Source: Panopea generosa (lineage: Eukaryota; Mollusca; Bivalvia; Adapedonta; Hiatellidae). Taken from it: a stretch of 64,000 nucleotides of DNA. Below the pieces are notes generated by a model. That model had not been told where the DNA came from and made no database searches. It worked only from the letters and a program-made list of their open reading frames with translations. The stretch is taken from the NCBI GenBank assembly GCA_029582155.1, contig CM055896.1, positions 23,064,184 to 23,128,183 of the forward strand, written 5' to 3'. Below, piece by piece: positions 47,702 through 60,173 of this stretch (within the stretch, counting starts at the first letter, position 1; every line of letters starts with the position of its first letter). The translations under genes were made by a program, and so were the position numbers.

Positions 47702-48689
47702 TTGACATTAACGTCACTCTTAAAAAACGTGCAAAATGTTATTAATATGTATAATCACAGCTTCATAGGTTTATAGAAACAACATGTTGCAAAAGAAATG
47801 GAAATCTGGCAAAATGTTGAATTCTAATAAACCAATTAAATTGATCTGAACTGCTTTTGCATTTTTTCTTTATATATGTTGATATAGTACAATTAAAAAA
47901 AAATTGTGGTGATTATAATCATGGTGTCCCACTTTGGTATACAGATAGTTACAAAAGTATGTGATAATGCGGTTTGTAAGTAATTCATTTTTACAGCAAA
48001 ATTTGATTTAATTTTGGACGTCTTTAAGTCTACAATATTTTATTCATATCTGTTGAAATCATTGACCACGTTCAGTATTGTTCGAAATGGTAAATGCTTA
48101 AGCGAGTGCGAGATGATATGAGTAGTGTTGCATGTTCTGCCTATGTCCTTTAATTGGCCGCTTTCTGTGCTTCTGATGTATCTTTTTTATCTGAGATTAT
48201 ATGGTGAGTCTGTTCATGACTAAGCTGGCTGTATATGTGTATGTGTACTTTGATATATCAATTCATTGCCTCCTCCTATTTAGCATTATGAACTCGTATC
48301 TTGACGGGCATGGATCACCTCATCTTTAATTATATCAATATTTATCAGTATGTTGAAAAAATTTAAGAACAAATGATTTTATGTAAAGTTTTATTTGATT
48401 TGTCACTGTCACACATTTTCATTCATAATCTAGTTTCAGTATTCTATCACATTTGAGAACAACAATAAAGTGTTGTAATTGCGTTTTGTTGTCAATTTAC
48501 TGGCGTAAGACTATGATTTTTGGTGTTAAATATCGATTGGTAAAATGTAACAAATTACTTATATTAACATAAAACTCAAAGTCACACACATTAATAAACG
48601 TGGGAAAAAATGTTTCTATAACACAAACCATTTCAGAAGAAGCAGCCAATTGCTTACACTAATATAGTTGTATGTCAAATTTTGCATTG
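47702..48689. other. gene-free AT-rich DNA
   Basis: No supportable feature is seen. Confidence 0.5.
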
Positions 48690-49230
48690 TGTCATGACAG
48701 ATTAATTTATTGTATGGCAGAAACGTTAACATATACCCAGACGCTTCCGGTTATAACATCCAACAACGACATATTCTGCGTGATTAAACTTCAGGTTGTC
48801 TGGTGCATATTTCATATATTTCAACATTTCGTTTATGCATCGACTAATAACTGATGTCTATGTATTCGGCTAGGGTCCAGTAGCTGAAGGTTGTAATCAA
48901 ATAAATTGTTCTGTCTAGATGGGTTTTTTGTCCGGCAGTCACTCGTAACCAAGTCATTTATCACTAAGATGAGCGGTCCTTCTGTTGGGAAAACATTGTT
49001 ATTTACCAAAGAAATTAATATATTTATATATAGTAACGTACATGATTTACTACTTATTGACTTAATATATGAAGTTCATGGTCACGTGACGTCGTTACTT
49101 GCACTACATTGTTGATATTGATCAATTATTTATACATGTACCAGCAGAAACTAGCCAAACCTCAAAGAGAAGATGGTGTCGGCGGACAATAAATCAGTCC
49201 AACAATTTGGTCACAAATGCTATCTAAGTC
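48690..49230 (-). repeat. unknown dispersed repeat R, copy 3 (minus)
   Basis: This aligns in the same orientation with 62285-62800: CGGTTATAACATCCAACAAC, GTTGTAATCAAATAAATT, GTTGGGAAAACATTGTTATT, and downstream ACCAGCAGAAA and ATAAATCA words. It is broken by many small indels and has no long open frame. Confidence 0.78.
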
Positions 49231-50499
49231 AATAATTATACAGTTGGCACTAACTGGGCCTTCAGTAAATTAATAGATCTCTAATTGTGACTCCTAAAAG
49301 CTTTTCCTAATACTACAAAGTTCAGCATGTTCGTTATTTTAGTGAACAAATGCAAGTGTGGATTTTAAGTATCGTTATCATTATTAGATTTATAGTAATC
49401 TCTGTCAAGTAATATTTTTATATCAACCATTATGGTATTTAGTTATGAACTACAAGACACTATTATTGTTATATGCGTTCTTTATCTGCGAGGCATACGT
49501 AGTTACACGCGTTTGACTTGGGCACACGTGTATGCTTTAATGGATAAAATAACTGTGTTGATATCTTCATTATATACGATGCACAAGATGTCATATCCGT
49601 AATATAAGATAAGCTATATGAAGTAAATCATCCTAAATTTCGAGGTATTACCCAAAAGAAAAAAAATGTATACATGATGCCTTAAAAACGCAAGTCTGGG
49701 TACTGAATCAAATCTAGATATGACATAAATGATAAAGCAAGACAAAACTTTCTTATCTTGTTTTTAAATTTTATTCCAACAATTGCATTGATTTAAAACA
49801 CGAATAAATTTAACAAAGTAATTGATTGTGTAATATATTTGGACCGATGAAAGTGAAAGCAATGTATTCAATATTAAAAAAACTTGCGTTTTTCAAGGCG
49901 TTAAGTATCAATGAATTTGGCAATGCTCTCTTTTATATATGTTGTTATTGATAAATATAAGTGAATACCGTGTGTCTAAACACCTTCCGATTCATACATC
50001 AATACAGAATGTATATATTTACATGTGCGAGCAGTTACGGTCCTAATGCCAAGTATCTGTTTTATGGGCATCCGCGAGTGTGCGTCATCAACATCATCAA
50101 AGATTTTCGCTCAGTTCGTGTGAATGATTTTTTGTTATTGAAATTGATTTTTTTTTCAATTACACCTGTTCATGTCTGTTTTTTTATAAAGCATTTATTT
50201 ACATTGTGAAATATGAAAAGCTAAAATTGAATTTAATATAACAAAATAGAATCTTTGATAATTATTGATAAATAAATGAGATGGAATGTTGAATTCCTGG
50301 ATAGAATTGAAATCGAAATGTCTTAACAATTGACATTTGTAATTAGATGATTAAAATAATGATGGTATGTTTTTTATTAGATAGACGGCATTGCGATATT
50401 CTTCCTTTCCACAATAAACCGTAAGTATAAGTTCTCATTAATCAGATATGGGCCAATAAAAATTACAGACGACCGATTTCTTCAATAAATGTGAAACTA
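49231..50499. other. gene-free AT-rich DNA
   Basis: No supportable feature is seen. Confidence 0.5.
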
Positions 50500-50562
50500 A
50501 GAATGATAATTATGATATTTATAATAATAATGATGATAATAATAATGATAATGTCTAAATTT
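50500..50562. repeat. imperfect (ATA/ATG)n microsatellite
   Basis: ATAATAATGATGATAATAAT-type sequence. Confidence 0.8.
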
Positions 50563-50759
50563 AGACAGAGTAAACTCATTAAGTTTTATATACAATATAA
50601 ATCTAATTTTCAAGGAGACCGTCGGAATTACACATTTAAAATCAATAATATCAAGATTACATGTTGTACCTAAAACAATATTTGGAGCAGATACCTGCTA
50701 AAATCAATACAATGTTAACAATGACAAAGTGCAATTTTTTTATTTTCATGCGAAAGATG

Positions 50760-50975
50760 TTTAAGTAATCAGAAATTTCTTCTATACATATTTAAAAGTA
50801 GCTACGTTATTCAGTTTTCTGATTGTTGAAGGTATATTTTTCCAGACTTCTATAGCAGAATAAGAAAATGCATGTTTAAGAAGTTCAGTTTTAGCCTTTG
50901 GATGCATTATATCCTTGTTTGAAATTGAGCGTAGATTATAGCGAGTGTTAATAGGTATCTGAATAAGGTTACATA
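50760..50975 (-). pseudogene. LINE family 2 C-terminus, distal to the MITE
   Basis: On the minus strand this reads INTRYNLRSISNKDIMHPKA then HAFSYSAIEVWKNIPSTIR and NVATFKYV followed by a stop at about 50783. The SY-A-xxWN-xxP-xxR pattern is the usual C-terminal block of LINE ORF2 proteins. With the MITE and one TA removed, this frame is continuous with the upstream block that ends KDLVPSY. Confidence 0.88.
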
Positions 50976-50977
50976 TA

Positions 50978-51224
50978 CAGTGAAAGGAAAAAGAAAGTAT
51001 ACATACCTATAAACGTCGACAGGTCAAGGAACAATAAATGTATTGCATATAAATTTTGTATATTTATATTTCATCATATTGTTTAATAAAAAAACAAACA
51101 TTTAATTCATTTCAAAGTAAAACAATAAGAAAAAATCAGTTTATTTTCCATCACATGAATAAACTTAGCCAATAATGAAATAATTTTAAAAACCAAAATG
51201 TATACTTTCTTTTTCCTTTCAGTG
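50978..51224. mobile_element. 247-bp MITE of Tc1/mariner type (TA target site) inside LINE family 2
   Basis: The terminal inverted repeats are 25 bases, 50978-51002 and 51200-51224. They begin CAGTGAAAGGAA and match at 24 of 25 positions. TA dinucleotides flank both ends (50976-50977 and 51225-51226). CAGTG ends with a TA duplication are usual for Tc1/mariner elements. The interior is AT-rich with no coding capacity, so movement would have depended on a transposase from elsewhere. Removing the element and one TA restores the LINE reading frame across the site, which fixes the boundaries. Confidence 0.92.
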
Positions 51225-52330
51225 TATATGAAGGTACTAAATCTTTAATTGCTTTAAATACAAAAATGCCAATATGATAAGTTATTCTGTCAGGAAATGA
51301 TAACCATCTTATTTCTTTAAAAAGTTTAAAAGAAGGTGTTTTATATTGTGCATCCAATATGAGTCTAGCAGCTTTCTCCTGTATTTCAAGTATCTAATTA
51401 TTATTAGAAAGTGTACAAGTACCCCAAATAGTCGAGCTGAATATACGCATTGTAGAATAAAATTAAGATTTAAGTATTTAGATAAACGTCTAGTAAATAG
51501 ATACAATTTTGAATTTAGTTTATCACTTACTTTACTGACATGTGTGTTCCAACTCAATGTTTCGTCAATAAATAAGCCAAGTAGGTTTTGACATCTTACT
51601 TGTTTGATTTGTGAATTGTTGACTGAAATACATACTTTTCCAGAATGTTTAATTTTGTTACATGTACCTATAATCATACATGTAATTTTGTTAGAATTTA
51701 TAGCCATATTATTATTTTTTACACCAACTTTAAATTTTTATAACGCTGTAATTTTGTTTCAATTTACCACAAGTGACAACCACTAACATGAATAGTAGAA
51801 TCATCGGCGTACATGTCAACACTTGAGTCATCAACAATCATTAACATAAATCAAGAAAAGTACAGGATCTAGAATTGAACCTTGTTGGACACCTGCTTTA
51901 AACTGTAAACAACCAGAATGAATCGTACCTAATTTAACACTTTGATATCTGTTTTTAGATAGGACCGAAACCACTGTCCTGTATGTTCAGTAAAATTATA
52001 AAGTTTCAATTTATGTAGAAGAATATCATGGTCTACTAAATGAAATGCCTTATGTAGATCCAAAACCACACTTCCTAGAAATTTCCCAGAATCAATTTCC
52101 TTCATCCATTTGTCAGTTAAAATTGTAAGGGCAGTTTGGCAAGAGTGTTTTTACGGAATCTAGATTGATTTGTATATAAGAAGACAGTTTGTTCAAAATA
52201 TGTATGTAACTGGTTAGATATCTATCTTTCAAATATCTTTGATAATGTTGACAATATAGAAATAGGTTTTTAAAAACTAGGATCGTCTTTAGGTCCTTCT
52301 TTATAAATTGGTATGACATACGCCTCTTTC
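51225..52330 (-). pseudogene. LINE family 2 reverse transcriptase and thumb region
   Basis: Minus-strand blocks in order: PIYKEGPKDDPSF/NLF (52315-52260), VVLDLHKAFHLVDHDILLHK with the motif A aspartate codon at 52058-52060 (the usual FD is FH here), GVQQGSILDPVLFLIYVND (GVPQGS motif), and MYADDSTIHVSG with catalytic aspartate codons at 51800-51805. These are followed by NLLGLFIDETLSWNTHVSKV and KEIRWLSFPDRITYHIGIF. Altered residues in the GVPQGS block (Q for P, D for G in LGP) and multiple frameshifts show it is inactive. Plus-strand frames at 51346-51591 and nearby are shadows. Confidence 0.92.
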
Positions 52331-52366
52331 AGCTTATCGGGAAATATACCATGATTAATACTACTG

Positions 52367-52856
52367 TTAATTAAGTTTGTGTCTGAGCACAGTTTTAAAA
52401 TACGTGGACCGATACCATCTGGACCAGTAGATTTTTCTAATATTCAATGAATCCATACTTTTCTTGACCTGAAAAGGGGTGATTAAACTGATGGAAAATT
52501 CACTCTCTTGGAGTTTGTCATCTAAAGACGTGTTCAGATGTTCAAATGTGTGTTTCTGTAAAGGCAATTTCGTAATCATTTATGCCACATTTATGAAATG
52601 ACAGTAAATTTACAATTTTCTGTAAATCCGTCGTGACACGATTACCAATGATAAGTTTATTGACACTGGTACTGCTCTTATTGTTATTTGTAGCTGAAAT
52701 TTTTCTCATGTGCTTCCATAACACACTGAAATCAGTATTACTGATAATGGCATTATTGTAAAAGTTAACTTGTGCATAATGTATCAAACGTGTAACCTTG
52801 TTACTCCAAATTTTATAAGTTAACCAGTCTTTGTAAGCATGATACTTATCTTTCAA
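52367..52856 (-). pseudogene. LINE family 2 EN-RT linker
   Basis: The frame 52542-52856 reads KDKYHAYKDW and FSVLWKHMRKIS. The overlapping frame 52367-52579 reads SEFSISLITPFQVKKSMDSL, typical of the segment joining endonuclease to reverse transcriptase. The two parts are in different frames. Confidence 0.85.
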
Positions 52857-52999
52857 TTTTCGAACTTCTTTTATTTCATCAGTATACCATTCTGGTTGAC
52901 TCGCTTTTTTTGACGCGCTTGGTTTTGAGACCTAGACTTTCAGCAAAACTAGCCCATTTAGAATTAGTGTTACCAATATCAGTCTTATACTCTAAATTA

Positions 53000-53418
53000 A
53001 AATCACCTAATATATAAGTCTCTTGAAAAAAATATCAATGGCAGAATTAATCTGACATTAAAAAATGTCAATCAAATTTTGTAAAGCATTAGGTGGTCTG
53101 TATATAAAATCTAACAGAAAAGACTTAACAGTTTGGTAGGGTTACTTCAATAAATAGCGATTCTACTATAACATTTTCAAGTTCATACCTATGACAATAT
53201 GAAGTATCATTGTTTATATAGACCAGAATTCCACCTCCTTTTTTATCTACTCTATCCTTTCGTTCAAAAGAGTAACAATTGACTATTAGCTCTGTATCAT
53301 CTATATCCTTCGTTAAGAAAGTTTCACATAACCCAAACACGTTTAATGGCGTTTCGTGTAATATCAATTTGATTTCATCGAGTTTCGGAAGCACATGTTG
53401 AATATTTAGGGATGCCAC
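53000..53418 (-). pseudogene. LINE family 2 apurinic-type endonuclease
   Basis: The frame 53125-53418 begins MASLNIQHVLPKLDEIKLIL, then VFGLCETFLTKD with the catalytic glutamate, then RKDRVDKKGGGILVYINND, all landmarks of the N-terminal half of LINE endonucleases. A further piece reading YILGDFNLEY lies at about 53020-52990 in another frame. The C-terminal SDH part is not seen; an internal deletion seems to join GDFN to the linker. The enzyme would nick target DNA to prime reverse transcription. Confidence 0.9.
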
Positions 53419-53648
53419 ATGTAACCCTTTATTCTACAACCAACAGAATTAAAGTAAGGTGCAAATGGGTTATTAGATAAATTAGTTGAAGGGCTAACAT
53501 TGGAATGCGTGGTAACGATGGCAGTTGAAAAATCGTTACTTTGTCTCAACAAGATTCCCGCGGCTGTCCAAAACCGGCGTGTGCTTGTAGCTGTACTGAT
53601 GATTTTCTGCGAGAAAATATGTGTTAATTTCCGACTTGAGAAGCTCAT
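53406..53648 (-). pseudogene. LINE family 2 region upstream of the endonuclease
   Basis: An 80-residue frame ending GYMWHP, where the next frame takes over as LHVASLNIQ, so a frameshift separates it from the endonuclease. It holds no Cys/His knuckle or coiled-coil that I can see. It probably encodes the N-terminal extension of ORF2. Confidence 0.55.
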
Positions 53649-53664
53649 TTGTACCTGTGTTCAG

Positions 53665-55242
53665 TTTAAACATATTTTATTGCCATAAATATACAATTGG
53701 GTCGGGTCACAAGTTCTTACAACGTTAGTTACGACCCTTCCCTAAATACAGTATTACATAAAATTAATGCATGGCTAAAGTGTTATTAGAATTTTTTACT
53801 TTTATAAACAAATATAATGCTTAAGCGAAAACAAACATATTCTCTGAATAGTATACAATAAACATGTAAACATTCAGTTCCACAATCACACAGATAAGAA
53901 TTTCGTAATTTAAGTCGTTATTTAAGTCGCTACACATGTTACGCAAATGTGCATGTAAGACCGACAATGATCGGGTACCAAAAGAATAATATATTGGAAC
54001 CTCTGTTCTTTGAAATAACCAGTAAGTTTATTTTTGAATATATTAAGTGATTCGGAATTACGTATTTCGGGTGAAAATTCGTTCCATAGTTTAATAGACG
54101 ATGGTAAAATTGAATTGGAGAACAAAACTGTTCTTGTTTGAAATATTTTAAAATTGTCCCAGTTTCTGAGATTATATGGATTTATATTTTCTACAGTTGG
54201 AGGAAGAAGGCTATATATAAAAATCTGGAACTAAACCGTTTTTCATTTTATAAATTAGTATAAATTTTTGTAGTTTCCTGCGATCTGACAATGAAATCCA
54301 GCCTATTTCTTTCATGAGATTAAAAATTGAAACTGAACGAGTTAACCCTGTTACAATGCAGGCAGCAACCTTCCCACAACCATCTCAAACAACAGCAGCA
54401 AACTCTCAAATAGGACGCATGTAAGAAATATAAATTTGATTAAGTGTTTTTTCTATTTAATTTAAATTTTAAAAATTTTATTGAACCTAAAACTTTTGAG
54501 GCTGACGCAGTTATTGTATCTACGTGAGTGTGCCTTTTTCCGTTTTAATTTAGGATCAAACCCAAGTGCTTATGATGCTCAATAACTGTTAACTGAATAT
54601 TACCAAGATAAATTCTTGGTCGCCGGATTTGGTTATTTAAAGATAAAAACAATACTTCTGTTTTATTGTCAATTGAACCGTTTAGACCATTCTGAAATAA
54701 GGGATAAATCATGGTTAAGAATACCTTCCATATCATCTATATTAGACGTTGATACAGTAAGTGAACTATCATCCGCAAATAATCGAATGATCCTTATATT
54801 ATCAGCAATGTTATTAATATATATTAAAAATAACAATGGTCCTAAAACATACCCTACTGCTGTTATTCTCTTAATATCAGAAGAAGACGTTCCTTGTTGA
54901 AACATTGTTGAAGCCTATTTTCTAGATAACTTGATAATCAAGATAAGACTTTACCATTGATACCATTTTCCTTCAATTTAAAAAGCAAACCCTTGTGTCA
55001 CACCTTATCAAACGCTTTAGATATGTCCCCAAACACTATACATGTGTGTTTTTTTAATCAAAAGCCTGGCAAATTCTATAATAAATATCAATGAGTTGAT
55101 AGACGGTACTGTGACCTGGGAGAAAACCAGACTAGTTCTTAAAAATGAGATCATTACTATTTAGATGATTATAAATATGCTTGTATACAACACTTTCAAA
55201 AACGTTTCCCACACAACTCAATAAAGAAACCGGTCTATAATT
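53665..55242 (-). mobile_element. LINE family 1, second copy, 5'-truncated (minus strand)
   Basis: This corresponds to about 20487-22400 of the plus copy. On the minus strand it runs from NYRPVSLLS (about 55240) through the RT motifs to the same 3' tail (GTGACCCGACCCAATTGTAT, then AATAAAATATGTTTAAACT). Relative to the plus copy, much of the C-terminal Cys-cluster region (about 21900-22230) is absent. Confidence 0.92.
53922..55240 (-). pseudogene. LINE family 1 RT to C-terminal remnant, copy 2
   Basis: The frame 54669-54905 reads SSSDIKRITAVGYVLGPLLF then IYINNIAD and RLFADDSSLTVSTSN, with catalytic aspartate codons at 54768-54773. The GVPQGS motif is damaged by a deletion (AVGYVLGP). Upstream in another frame are NQ-GFLPGHST and GDISKAFDKVWHKGLL equivalents (55130-54990). 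The frame 53922-54125 reads ILPSSIKLWNEFSPEIRNSE, closely matching plus-copy 21663-21776. Stops and frameshifts throughout. Confidence 0.9.
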
Positions 55243-55423
55243 AGTTGTTCAGCAGTATGTTAACGCCTCCGCCGGTTTCCTCTATCTGGATATCATTTCT
55301 ATCCGTATACTGAAGTTTTGTATTCATTGCACGATCCTTAACAAGGCTGTAATTTCTATTTTCATCTGCTGTCGTACAAATTCCATTGATGTCCTCAATC
55401 TCCGAATGCCTTATTTCTAGCAT
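55241..55423 (-). CDS. uncharacterised 60-residue open frame
   Basis: It lies just upstream of the 5'-truncation point of LINE family 1 copy 2 and reads rich in Glu, Asp, Asn and Thr, ending IQIEETGGGVNILLNN. The GGGV-ILL end faintly recalls the GGG-I/V-Y segment of LINE endonucleases, but the preceding residues do not match. I cannot identify it. Confidence 0.2.
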   Translation of the reverse strand: MLEIRHSEIEDINGICTTADENRNYSLVKDRAMNTKLQYTDRNDIQIEETGGGVNILLNN

Positions 55424-55602
55424 TTTATTAATTCATATTTGTCTTTCATGTACAAAACTGATATAAAAATGTCACAAATAATGTTTTCTTTACGTTGGTA
55501 TTTGTTAAAATTTAATTTCACTACGTTTATAGTATTAATTAAATATTAAATTATACATTTGACGCTGCGTTTTAAAAGTTGTTTACTGGAACCGGACGTG
55601 AC
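55424..55602. other. spacer
   Basis: AT-rich sequence before the ~32-bp array. Confidence 0.5.
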
Positions 55603-58600
55603 GTATTCTGGTAGGGGAATGCGTAGTTAATGCATATTCTGGGCGGTGAATGCGTAGTTAAAACATATTCTGTGAGGGGAATACGTATTTAAAACATATT
55701 CTGTGAGGAGAATACGTAGTTAAAACATATTCTGTGAGGTGAATACGTAGTTAAAACAAATTCTGTGAGGGGAATCAGTAGTTAATATATATTCTGGGAG
55801 GGAAATGCGTAGTAAAAACATATTCTGGGAGGGAGGGGAATATGTAATTAATGCATATTCTGGGAGGAGAATGCGTAGTTAAAACATATTCTTGGAGGGA
55901 GGGGAATGTGTAGTCAATGCATATTCTGGGAGAGGAATGCGTAGTTAAAACATATTCTAGGAGGGGAATGCGTAGTTAATACATAGTCTGGGAGGGGTTT
56001 GCGTAGTTAATACATATTTTGGGAGGTGAATGCCTAGTTAATACATATTCTGGGAGGGGAATGCGTAGTTAATTTATATTCTGGGAGGGGAATGCGTGGT
56101 TGTAACATACTCTTGGAGGGAAATGCATAGTTAATACATATTCTGGGAGGGGAATGCGTAGATAATTATATTCTGGGAGGGGAATGCGTAGTTAATTTAT
56201 ATTCTGGGAGGGGAATGCGTGGTTGTAACATACTCTTGGAGGGAAATGCATAGTTAATACATATTCTGGGAGGGGAATGCGTTATTATTACATTATTCTG
56301 GGAGGAGAATGCGTAGTTAATACATATTCTAGGAGGAGAATGCGTAGTAAATACATATTATTAGAGGTGAATGCGTAGTTAATACATATTCTGTGAGGGT
56401 AATGCGTAGTTAATACATATTCTAGGAGGGAAATACGTAGTTAATGAGAGGGGAATGCGTAATAAATACATATTCTGGGAGGGGAATGCGTAGTTAATTC
56501 ATATTGATTCCGGGAGGGAATGCCTAATTAATACAAATTCTGGGAGGATAATGCGTAGTTAATACATTTTCTGAGAGGAGAATGCGTAGCTAATACATAT
56601 TTGGTAGGGGAATGTGTAGTCAATGCATATTCTGGGAGGGGAATGCGTAGTTAAAACATATTCTAGGAGGGGAATGCTTAGTTAATACAAAGTCTGGGAG
56701 GGGTTTGCGTAGTTAAAACATATTTTGGGAGGTGAATGCCTAGTTAAAACATATTTTGGGAGGTAAATGCCTAGTTAATACATATTCTGGGAGGATAATG
56801 CGTAGTTAATACATTTTCTGAGAGGAGAATGCGTAGCTAATTCATATTCTGGTAGGGGAATGTGTAGTCAATGCATATTCTGGGAGGGGAATGCGTAGTT
56901 AAAACATATTCTAGGAGGGGAATGCGTAGTTAATACATAGTATGGGAGGGGGTTGTGTAGTTAAAACATATTTTGGGAGGTGAATGCCTAGTTAATACAA
57001 ATTCTGGAAGGGGTACGCGTAGTTAATTTATATTCTGGGAGGGGAATGCGTGGTTAATACATATTCTAGGAGGAGAATGCATAGTAAATACATATTATAA
57101 GAGGTGAATGCGTAGTTAATACATATTCTGTGAGGGTAATGCGTAGTTAATACATATTCTAGGAGGGAAATACGTAGTTAATGGGAGGGGAATGCGTAGT
57201 AAATACATATTCTGGGAGGGGAATGCGTAGTTAATACATATTGATTCTGGGAGGGAATGCCTAATTAATACATATTCTGGGAGGATAATGCGTAGCTAAT
57301 ACATATTCTGTGAGGGGAATGCGTAGTTAAAACATATTCTGTGAGGTGAATACGTAGTTAAAACATATTCTGTGAGGGGAATCAGTAGTTAATATATATT
57401 CCGGGAGGGAAATGCGTAGTAAAAACATATTCTGGGAGGGAGGGGAATATGTAATTAATGCATTTTCTGGGAGGAGAATGCGTAGTTAAAACATATTCTT
57501 GGAGGGAGGGGAATGTGTAGTCAATGCATATTCTGGGAGAGGAATGCGTAGTTAAAACATATTCTAGGAGGGGAATGCGTAGTTAATACAAAGTCTGGGA
57601 GGGGTTTGCGTAGTTAATACATATTTTGGGAGGTGAATGCCTAGTTAATACATATTCTGAGAGGGGAATGCGTAGATAATTTATATTCTGGGAGGGGAAT
57701 GCGTGGTTATAACATACTCTTGGAGGGAAATGCATAGTTAATACATATTCTGGGAGGGGAATGCGTTATTATTACATTATTCTGGGAGGAGAATGCGTAG
57801 TTAATACATATTCTAGGAGGAGAATGCGTAGTAAATACATATTAGTAGAGGTGAATGCGTAGTTAATACATATTCTGTGAGGGTAATGCGTAGTTAATAC
57901 ATATTCTAGGAGGGAAATACGTAGTTAATGGGAGGGGAATGCGTAGTAAATACATATTCTGGGAGGGGAATGCGTATTTAATACATATTGATTCTGGGAG
58001 GGAATGCCTAATTAATACATATTCTGGGAGGATAATGCGTAGTTAATACATTTTCTGAGAGGAGAATGCGTAGCTAATACATATTTGGTAGGGGAATGTG
58101 TAGTCAATGCATATCCTGGGAGGGGAATGCGTAGTTAAAACATATTCTAGGAGGGGAATGCGTAGTTAATACAAAGTCTGGGAGGGGTTTGCGTAGTTAA
58201 AACATATTTTGGGAGGTGAATGCCTAGTTAAAACATATTTTGGAAGGTGAATGCCTAGTTAATACATATTCTGGGAGGATAATGCGTAGTTAATACATTT
58301 TCTGAGAGGAGAATGCGTAGCTAATTCATATTCTGGTAGGGGAATGTGTAGTCAATGCATATTCTGGGAGGGGAATGCGTAGTTAAAACATATTCTAGGA
58401 GGGGAATGCGTAGTAAATACATAGTATGGGAGGAGGTTGCGTAGTTAAAACATATTTTGGGAGGTGAATGCCTAGTTAATACATATTCTGGGAGGGGTAT
58501 GCGTAGTTAATTTATATTCTGGGAGGGGAATGCGTGGTTATAACATACTCTTGGAGGGAAATGCATAGTTAATACATATTCTGGGAGGGGAATGCGTAAT

Positions 58601-58947
58601 TATTACATTATTCTGGGAGGAGAATGCGTAGTTAATACATATTCTAGGAGGAGAATGCGTAGTAAATACATATTAGTAGAGGTGAATGCGTAGTTAATAC
58701 ATATTCTGTGAGGGTAATGCGTAGTTAATACATATTCTAGGAGGGAAATACGTAGTTAATGGGAGGGGAATGCGTAGTAAATACATATTCTGGGAGGGGA
58801 ATGCGTAGTTAATACATATTGATTCTTGGAGGGAATGCCTAATTAATACATATTCTGGGAGGATAATGCGTAGTTAATACATTTTCTGAGAGGAGAATGC
58901 GTAGCTAATACATAAATTATTCTGGGAGGGGAATGCGTAGTTAATAC
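55603..58947. repeat. ~32-bp satellite array, about 105 units, with higher-order repeats
   Basis: The basic unit joins GGGAATGCGTAGTTAATACA and TATTCTGGGAGG. Units vary in length and sequence (TAAAACATA, GGAGGTGAATGCC, GGAGGGAGGGG). A rare TATTGATTC variant marks higher-order periods: TTGATT occurs at 56504, 57241, 57988 and 58819, spaced 737, 747 and 831 bases. A block containing GGAATCAGTAGTTAATATAT at 55771 recurs at 57378, about 1.6 kb away. The G-rich GGGAGGGG words are strand-asymmetric throughout. Confidence 0.95.
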
Positions 58948-60173
58948 AGTTTATTGTGATATGCAGATCTTAATTAATGTACAGAAGATATAATTGTAGG
59001 TATTTTATTTATGTCTAAACATGTGCCGTCGCTTTTTGCTCTTCTTGGTATTATACGGGCTCTTCCGCCCGTAGTGTCCTTGTATACTGTTCGTAGTGCT
59101 CTTGTATAAAGTATTAATGTGACACAAAATAACTTCACAGTGTTTTTATATTACCCATAAGTGTAAATGAGTTTGTAAATTAAGATTATGGTACAATACA
59201 AGGGTGCGTGTGCCAAGATATTATGAACGTTGTGAACGTCGTAACATATTTTACAACTATAACTAATAGCAGTATTTATTTACTTAACTGATGAGGAACA
59301 CACTGTAAGTGAACATTTTGTCTGCGTGTTTGATATGTTTGAGGTTACCTATAAATCAATCGTTTTAATTCTCAATGTGATGAGGATACAGTTCAACTAT
59401 AGACGAATGACATATACAGAAAATAAATGAAATCTTATCATATTTGTTTTGAATTGGTAATTTCTGGTGAGCGCATTGGTCGATTAATCCAATAATAATA
59501 TAAGAAATACATGTATTAATATATTTAGTACATGTGTATAGTGCCATCACTGATGTCTTGAAATATATATTACTAATAATAAACGTACGGAGAAGTTATA
59601 ACCAGTATACATTGCTAATTAGCATCTTTTAAAACAATATCAGGTGCTAAGAATTAAAACAATGTATGTCAATAAACAGCTATAATCATTTCATTCTGAA
59701 ATAATTCAATAGTATATTGTGTTAAACAGTTGATGTAGTAAATATTGCTGCACACGAACTACGAGGTGATTTCTTACTTAATATTCTCTTTTAAGTTTAG
59801 GCCAAGGAAATGAACACAATCCCTCATAATCGTGTCATTGACAAACGTTCTGTAAACAACAAATGTAGAAATGTTGCAATGTACAGCCATGAACAGGGTT
59901 CGTAATTTAGAGGTTGTTATAGCGTCTAAATTACAGTGACAGTAAATTGTACCATGCAGTCATGCTAACATGTCACACTGTGGCAGGTAATTTACTCTCA
60001 GTGCAATTGTCAACGATAAGAAATGTATTCTCAACCGGAATAAAAACAAATCCCATTACATTTCCAGAGTGAGCGTTAAACGAAAGTGGAAATTGGTTTT
60101 CCTTTTCCCCGCCTCGATTATCACAAAGGTTTAAAGAGTATCTACTTGTTTAAAGAAACTTTTAAAAGAAACC
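58948..60173. other. gene-free AT-rich DNA
   Basis: No supportable feature is seen. Confidence 0.5.

Larger units (their letters stand above)
50760..53660 (-). mobile_element. LINE family 2, nearly full ORF2 but decayed, with nested MITE
   Basis: Read on the minus strand from about 53660 it holds a short N-terminal region, endonuclease, linker, reverse transcriptase and C-terminus, ending near 50760. Many frameshifts and stops are present. A 247-bp MITE is inserted at 50978-51224. The 5' end lies directly against the 3' end of a family 1 LINE copy (53665-55242) in the same orientation. Confidence 0.9.

Noticed and set aside
51346..51786. Plus-strand frames of 60-81 residues
   Set aside because: They are antisense shadows of the LINE family 2 ORF2 remnant.
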